DNA of 13,666 bases from CAYJWS01 sp964373925. GTDB taxonomy: Bacteria; Patescibacteriota; Patescibacteriia; Buchananbacterales; GWA2-38-13. The DNA is taken from NCBI GenBank assembly GCA_964373925.1, contig CAYJWS010000030.1:1-13666 (forward strand). The letters are read 5' to 3'. Made by a program: the position numbers and the translations under genes. Below the pieces are notes generated by a model that was not told where the DNA came from, did not search any database, and worked only from the letters and a program-made list of their open reading frames with translations. Below are positions 11,862 to 13,666 of this stretch, one piece after another. Positions within the stretch are counted from its first letter, which is position 1; each line of letters opens with the position of its first letter.

Positions 11862-12056
11862 ATGTCAATAAAAACCCACAAGGCAACGGCAAAACGGTTT
11901 AGAATTACCAAGACCGGAAAAATTTTAAAAAAGAAAGCTGGACAAGACCATTTCAACGCCCGCGAATCAGGAAAGGTGACTCGAAACAAGCGAAGGCTCC
12001 ACAGTATGGCAAAAACCGAGCACAAAATAATCAGACAGCTCCTTCCGTATAATTAA
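11862..12056 (+). CDS. rpmI: Ribosomal protein bL35
   Basis: A 64-residue, strongly basic component of the 50S subunit. Family signature is intact: KTHKATAKRFRITKTGKI (4-21), KKAGQDHFN and KVTRNKRRLHSM. Length is the family norm. The ATG is preceded by ATATA and no Shine-Dalgarno. The 43-nt gap from infC carries ACTACCAACTACAAACTAC, another short iterated-word tract. It is part of the universal infC-rpmI-rplT cluster. Confidence 0.97.
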   Translation: MSIKTHKATAKRFRITKTGKILKKKAGQDHFNARESGKVTRNKRRLHSMAKTEHKIIRQLLPYN

Positions 12057-12068
12057 TTCATGAAACCT

Positions 12069-12105
12069 GAAACTTGAAACATACAACTTAAAGGTTTCAA
12101 GTTAC
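12069..12105. repeat. Iterated-word hairpin (AACTTGAAAC family), copy 2
   Basis: GAAACTTGAAAC (12069-12080) faces GTTTCAAGTTAC (12094-12105), with one mismatch. Flanking TGAAACCT and AAGTTATAAGCTTCAAG extend it on both sides. It fills the 71-nt gap between rpmI and rplT, so it would form in the bicistronic mRNA just ahead of the rplT start at 12128. Confidence 0.75.
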
Positions 12106-12127
12106 AAGTTATAAGCTTCAAGACAAT

Positions 12128-12484
12128 ATGCCCCGAGTAAAACGAGCAGTCATACATCTTAAAAAACGAAGAAAGCTTTTATCCAAAGTAAAGGGATATC
12201 GTTGGCGAAGAAAAAGCACTATACGCCAGGCACGACCCGCTGTCCTTAAGGCCGGGGTAAACGCCTACCGCGACCGAAAGAATAAAAAGAGATCTTTTCG
12301 GCAGTTATGGAATATAAAAATAAACGCCGCCTGCCGAGAGCACGGAATTTCGTATTCCCGATTTATTGACGCTTTGAAAAAAGCAAATGTGGGTCTTGAT
12401 AGAAAGGTCCTCGCGGAAATAGCGGAAAAGCATCCTTTGGTTTTCTCAAAAATCGTCGCACAGGTAAAGAAAGTAACATTGTAA
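12128..12484 (+). CDS. rplT: Ribosomal protein bL20
   Basis: Early 23S-binding assembly protein of the 50S subunit. The sequence is a textbook member of 118 residues: MPRVKRAVIHLKKRRKLL, then KGYRWRRKSTIRQARPAVLKAG, then RDRKNKKRSFRQLWNIKINAACREHGISYSRF, ending in a globular RNA-binding domain. In model bacteria L20 represses its own operon by binding the leader or intergenic mRNA. The hairpin immediately upstream (12069-12105) would lie in the corresponding position but does not visibly mimic 23S RNA. There is no Shine-Dalgarno. Confidence 0.98.
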   Translation: MPRVKRAVIHLKKRRKLLSKVKGYRWRRKSTIRQARPAVLKAGVNAYRDRKNKKRSFRQLWNIKINAACREHGISYSRFIDALKKANVGLDRKVLAEIAEKHPLVFSKIVAQVKKVTL

Positions 12485-12486
12485 AA

Positions 12487-12544
12487 CTTGAAACCCGAAA
12501 CTTGAAACTCATTATGTTTTAGGTTTTAAGTTACGGGTTTCAAG
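12487..12544. repeat. Iterated-word hairpin (AACTTGAAAC family), copy 3
   Basis: CTTGAAACCCGAAACTTG then AAAC faces GTTTTAAGTTACGGGTTTCAAG, a nearly complete 22-bp stem. It begins 3 nt after the rplT stop and ends 6 nt before tRNA-Asp. It could end or attenuate the rplT transcript, although there is no T-run after it. Confidence 0.75.
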
Positions 12545-12549
12545 ATCCT

Positions 12550-12627
12550 GGGAACGTAGCTCAATTGGTTAGTAGCACTCGCCTGTCACGCGAGAGGTTG
12601 CGGGTTCGAGCCCCGTCGTTCCCGCCA
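12550..12627 (+). tRNA. tRNA-Asp(GTC), CCA encoded
   Basis: The acceptor GGGAACG pairs with CGTTCCC, the discriminator is G624 and CCA is encoded at 12625-12627. The anticodon stem CTCGC/GCGAG holds the loop CTGTCAC, anticodon GTC. The T arm is GCGGG-TTCGAGC-CCCGT. The D stem has three good pairs and a C13-T22 mismatch, not unusual for tRNA-Asp. It differs from the other tRNAs of the window in encoding CCA. Confidence 0.95.
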
Positions 12628-12727
12628 GTAAAAAGTTTGGTTGCCGCATATTCGCATACAAACTTTTTTTGTTTGAAAAACAGGGCGAGAAGTTTATCCG
12701 CCTTGGGAGGAAGCCCCGTCGTTCCCG
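12609..12727 (+). repeat. att-like unit: tRNA-Asp 3' tail duplicated 103 bp downstream
   Basis: The tRNA-Asp segment 12609-12624 (AGCCCCGTCGTTCCCG, T-loop position 58 to discriminator) recurs exactly at 12712-12727. It directly follows the palindrome-like TCCGCCTTGGGAGGA (12697-12711). The copy stops at the discriminator and lacks the CCA. The arrangement matches that at 2713-2830 in spacing, boundary and adjoining palindrome, although the intervening sequences are otherwise unlike. Confidence 0.72.
12630..12670 (+). terminator. Intrinsic terminator after tRNA-Asp
   Basis: Stem AAAAAGTTTG (12630-12639)/CAAACTTTTT (12659-12668) with a 19-nt loop and a T-run to 12670, starting 2 nt after the encoded CCA. 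The stem is A/T-rich but the position is right for ending the tRNA transcript. Confidence 0.6.
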
Positions 12728-12741
12728 TTTTTTTGAAAAAT

Positions 12742-12769
12742 AAAAGGCGATTCCATGATCGCCTTTTTT
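12742..12769. terminator. Bidirectional intrinsic terminator
   Basis: Perfect 10-bp stem AAAAGGCGAT (12742-12751)/ATCGCCTTTT (12758-12767) with loop TCCATG. T-runs follow on the plus strand, and A-rich sequence on the other side gives U-runs for minus-strand transcripts. It directly abuts the stop of the minus-strand gene at 12768. Confidence 0.88.
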
Positions 12770-13490
12770 AATCAATGTCTGTGAAAAGTAAGTTGCCTCC
12801 TCGGAAAGAAAACTCGATGCTTACTGGTTCATCCATTCTCTTAAAAACCGTGCGTACAATATCCCGAACAAACACGAAAGATTCACTATGAGCATGGAGG
12901 CGACTGAGCAGCTCTCTTACCTCGAATTGCGTGATAAATGATTCTTTTATATCACTTACTGGAACAAGCAGTCTTCCAGAAAACTTTTCAAATCTCAAAT
13001 AATTTGGATTCTGGACACTTAGGTTGTTGAGTATCCCAGTGCTACGGGATCCCTTATAAAACTCTATGAGAATCTCACGGGGAGATGAACGAGAATCTTC
13101 GAACAGGACTCTGCCGGATATTTTATCCTTTCCTGCATCTTTAGGTGTGGCTTGCTGCAAAATCAGGTGAGTGATACTCGAGTCTTTATTCAGAATCCTA
13201 TCTATTGAACTTCTCAACTCCCCTTCTTGATAGTTTGACTCAACATAAACAGTGGGCATCGAGGACTTGTCTGGAATACAGGCAACTCGAATAATAAATG
13301 GAAATCTTATTTCTTTTTTCTCACTAGTAATAGATGCAACTAGCTCATCAACTTGATCGCGAGAAAAAAATTGTATCCATCCAATAGGCAACCCTGTAAT
13401 ATAAAGGCACGAGATTTTACGTACTTTTATCGGAACACTTATATCACGGTAATTGTAGATTTGCATCGCTACTCCCAATTTCTTTTCCAT
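12768..13490 (-). CDS. Unrecognised protein (240 aa)
   Basis: I do not recognise this protein. It reads as a soluble, well-folded 240-residue chain with alternating strand-like and helical segments: ISVPIKVRKISCLYITGLP (17-35), FPFIIRVACIPDKSS, TVYVESNYQEGELRSSIDRIL, ILIEFYKGSRSTGIL, RLLVPVSDIKESF and a final VSIEFSFRGGNLLFTD. There is no signal peptide, membrane segment or obvious catalytic motif. FYKGSRSTGILNNLS and the repeated Ser/Arg turns could suit ligand or nucleic-acid binding, but that is speculation. The ATG at 13490 is the first start; Met9 (MQIYNYR) is an alternative. Base composition is more balanced than the neighbouring A/T-rich hypotheticals. A strong shared terminator closes it; no clear promoter is visible upstream. 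Confidence 0.75.
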   Translation of the reverse strand: MEKKLGVAMQIYNYRDISVPIKVRKISCLYITGLPIGWIQFFSRDQVDELVASITSEKKEIRFPFIIRVACIPDKSSMPTVYVESNYQEGELRSSIDRILNKDSSITHLILQQATPKDAGKDKISGRVLFEDSRSSPREILIEFYKGSRSTGILNNLSVQNPNYLRFEKFSGRLLVPVSDIKESFITQFEVRELLSRLHAHSESFVFVRDIVRTVFKRMDEPVSIEFSFRGGNLLFTDID

Positions 13491-13666
13491 AACTGACTAA
13501 GATAAACTGGATTTATTTGTATATTTATTGTAAAATACTATAAATATACTTTTTTCAAAGAACAATGAGTTAATAAAAAATTATAAACTACTTTGCGTAT
13601 AATGTCAAGAAATGTACTGTTGCACAATTCCAGTTACCTTTTGTGGATTAATAATTAATGCGGTTG
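13491..13666. other. A/T-rich window end, no confident gene
   Basis: A lone TATAAT (13598-13603) without a good -35 could be a plus-strand promoter for a gene beyond the window. A frame from ATG 13612 stays open to the edge but is too short to judge. On the minus strand this stretch should contain the promoter of the 240-residue gene; TTGAAA and TTTACA-like words occur but with poor spacing. Confidence 0.3.

Noticed and set aside
12069..12544. CRISPR array suspected from regularly repeated words
   Set aside because: Repeats are short, palindromic and adjacent, with no uniform spacers and no cas genes in the window.

Overview
The window reads as a chromosomal segment from a small-genome bacterium of the Candidate Phyla Radiation (Patescibacteria), most likely a Parcubacteria-type lineage. 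The evidence is indirect. The genes are compact with A/T-rich starts, there are almost no Shine-Dalgarno sequences, and the intergenic gaps are packed with G+C-rich hairpin repeats. The smpB-ssrA-(GIY-YIG)-infC-rpmI-rplT order fits, as does a small hypothetical protein (453-845) of a type I associate with these genomes. No phylogenetic marker search could be run, so this placement is an inference. The standard genetic code fits every gene.

Layout. 1-450: a two-hairpin repeat, a consensus sigma70-type promoter, tRNA-Leu(CAA) and a hairpin block. 453-2540: five same-strand genes of unknown function, namely a small conserved-looking protein, a putative HExxH metallopeptidase, a winged-helix/one-TM protein and two tiny ORFs. 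2599-3400: an RNA island with initiator tRNA-fMet (unusual C33) and a second CAT-anticodon tRNA, embedded in hairpins and tRNA fragments. 3408-3878: a YdjM-like membrane protein. 3930-8251 (minus strand): a GT4 glycosyltransferase, an M16 zinc peptidase, a small membrane protein and glycyl-tRNA synthetase. 8572-9630 (minus): an AI-2E family permease. 9737-12627 (plus): smpB, ssrA (tmRNA), a GIY-YIG protein, infC, rpmI, rplT and tRNA-Asp, a translation and ribosome-rescue block. 12768-13490 (minus): an unrecognised protein.

How the genes work together. SmpB and tmRNA form the trans-translation pair. infC-rpmI-rplT is the conserved IF3-L35-L20 cluster. GlyRS and the four tRNAs add further translation functions. 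The GT4 enzyme, M16 peptidase and permease act at the envelope or in protein turnover.

Most notable signals. (1) Direct repeats of tRNA 3' tails (T-loop to discriminator base) lie about 101-103 bp downstream of both tRNA-fMet and tRNA-Asp, each immediately preceded by a near-identical TCCGCCTyGGGmGGA palindrome. (2) G+C-rich palindromes are inserted in frame, in the same reading frame, inside glyS and the glycosyltransferase. (3) A perfect 40-bp palindrome encodes the last residues and stop of the glycosyltransferase. (4) The tmRNA has a non-canonical T-loop with a possible compensating D-loop change and a 22-residue tag ending AFAMA. (5) The initiator tRNA has C33 and lacks one of the three anticodon-stem G-C pairs. 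(6) Several families of hairpins built from iterated words fill the intergenic gaps.
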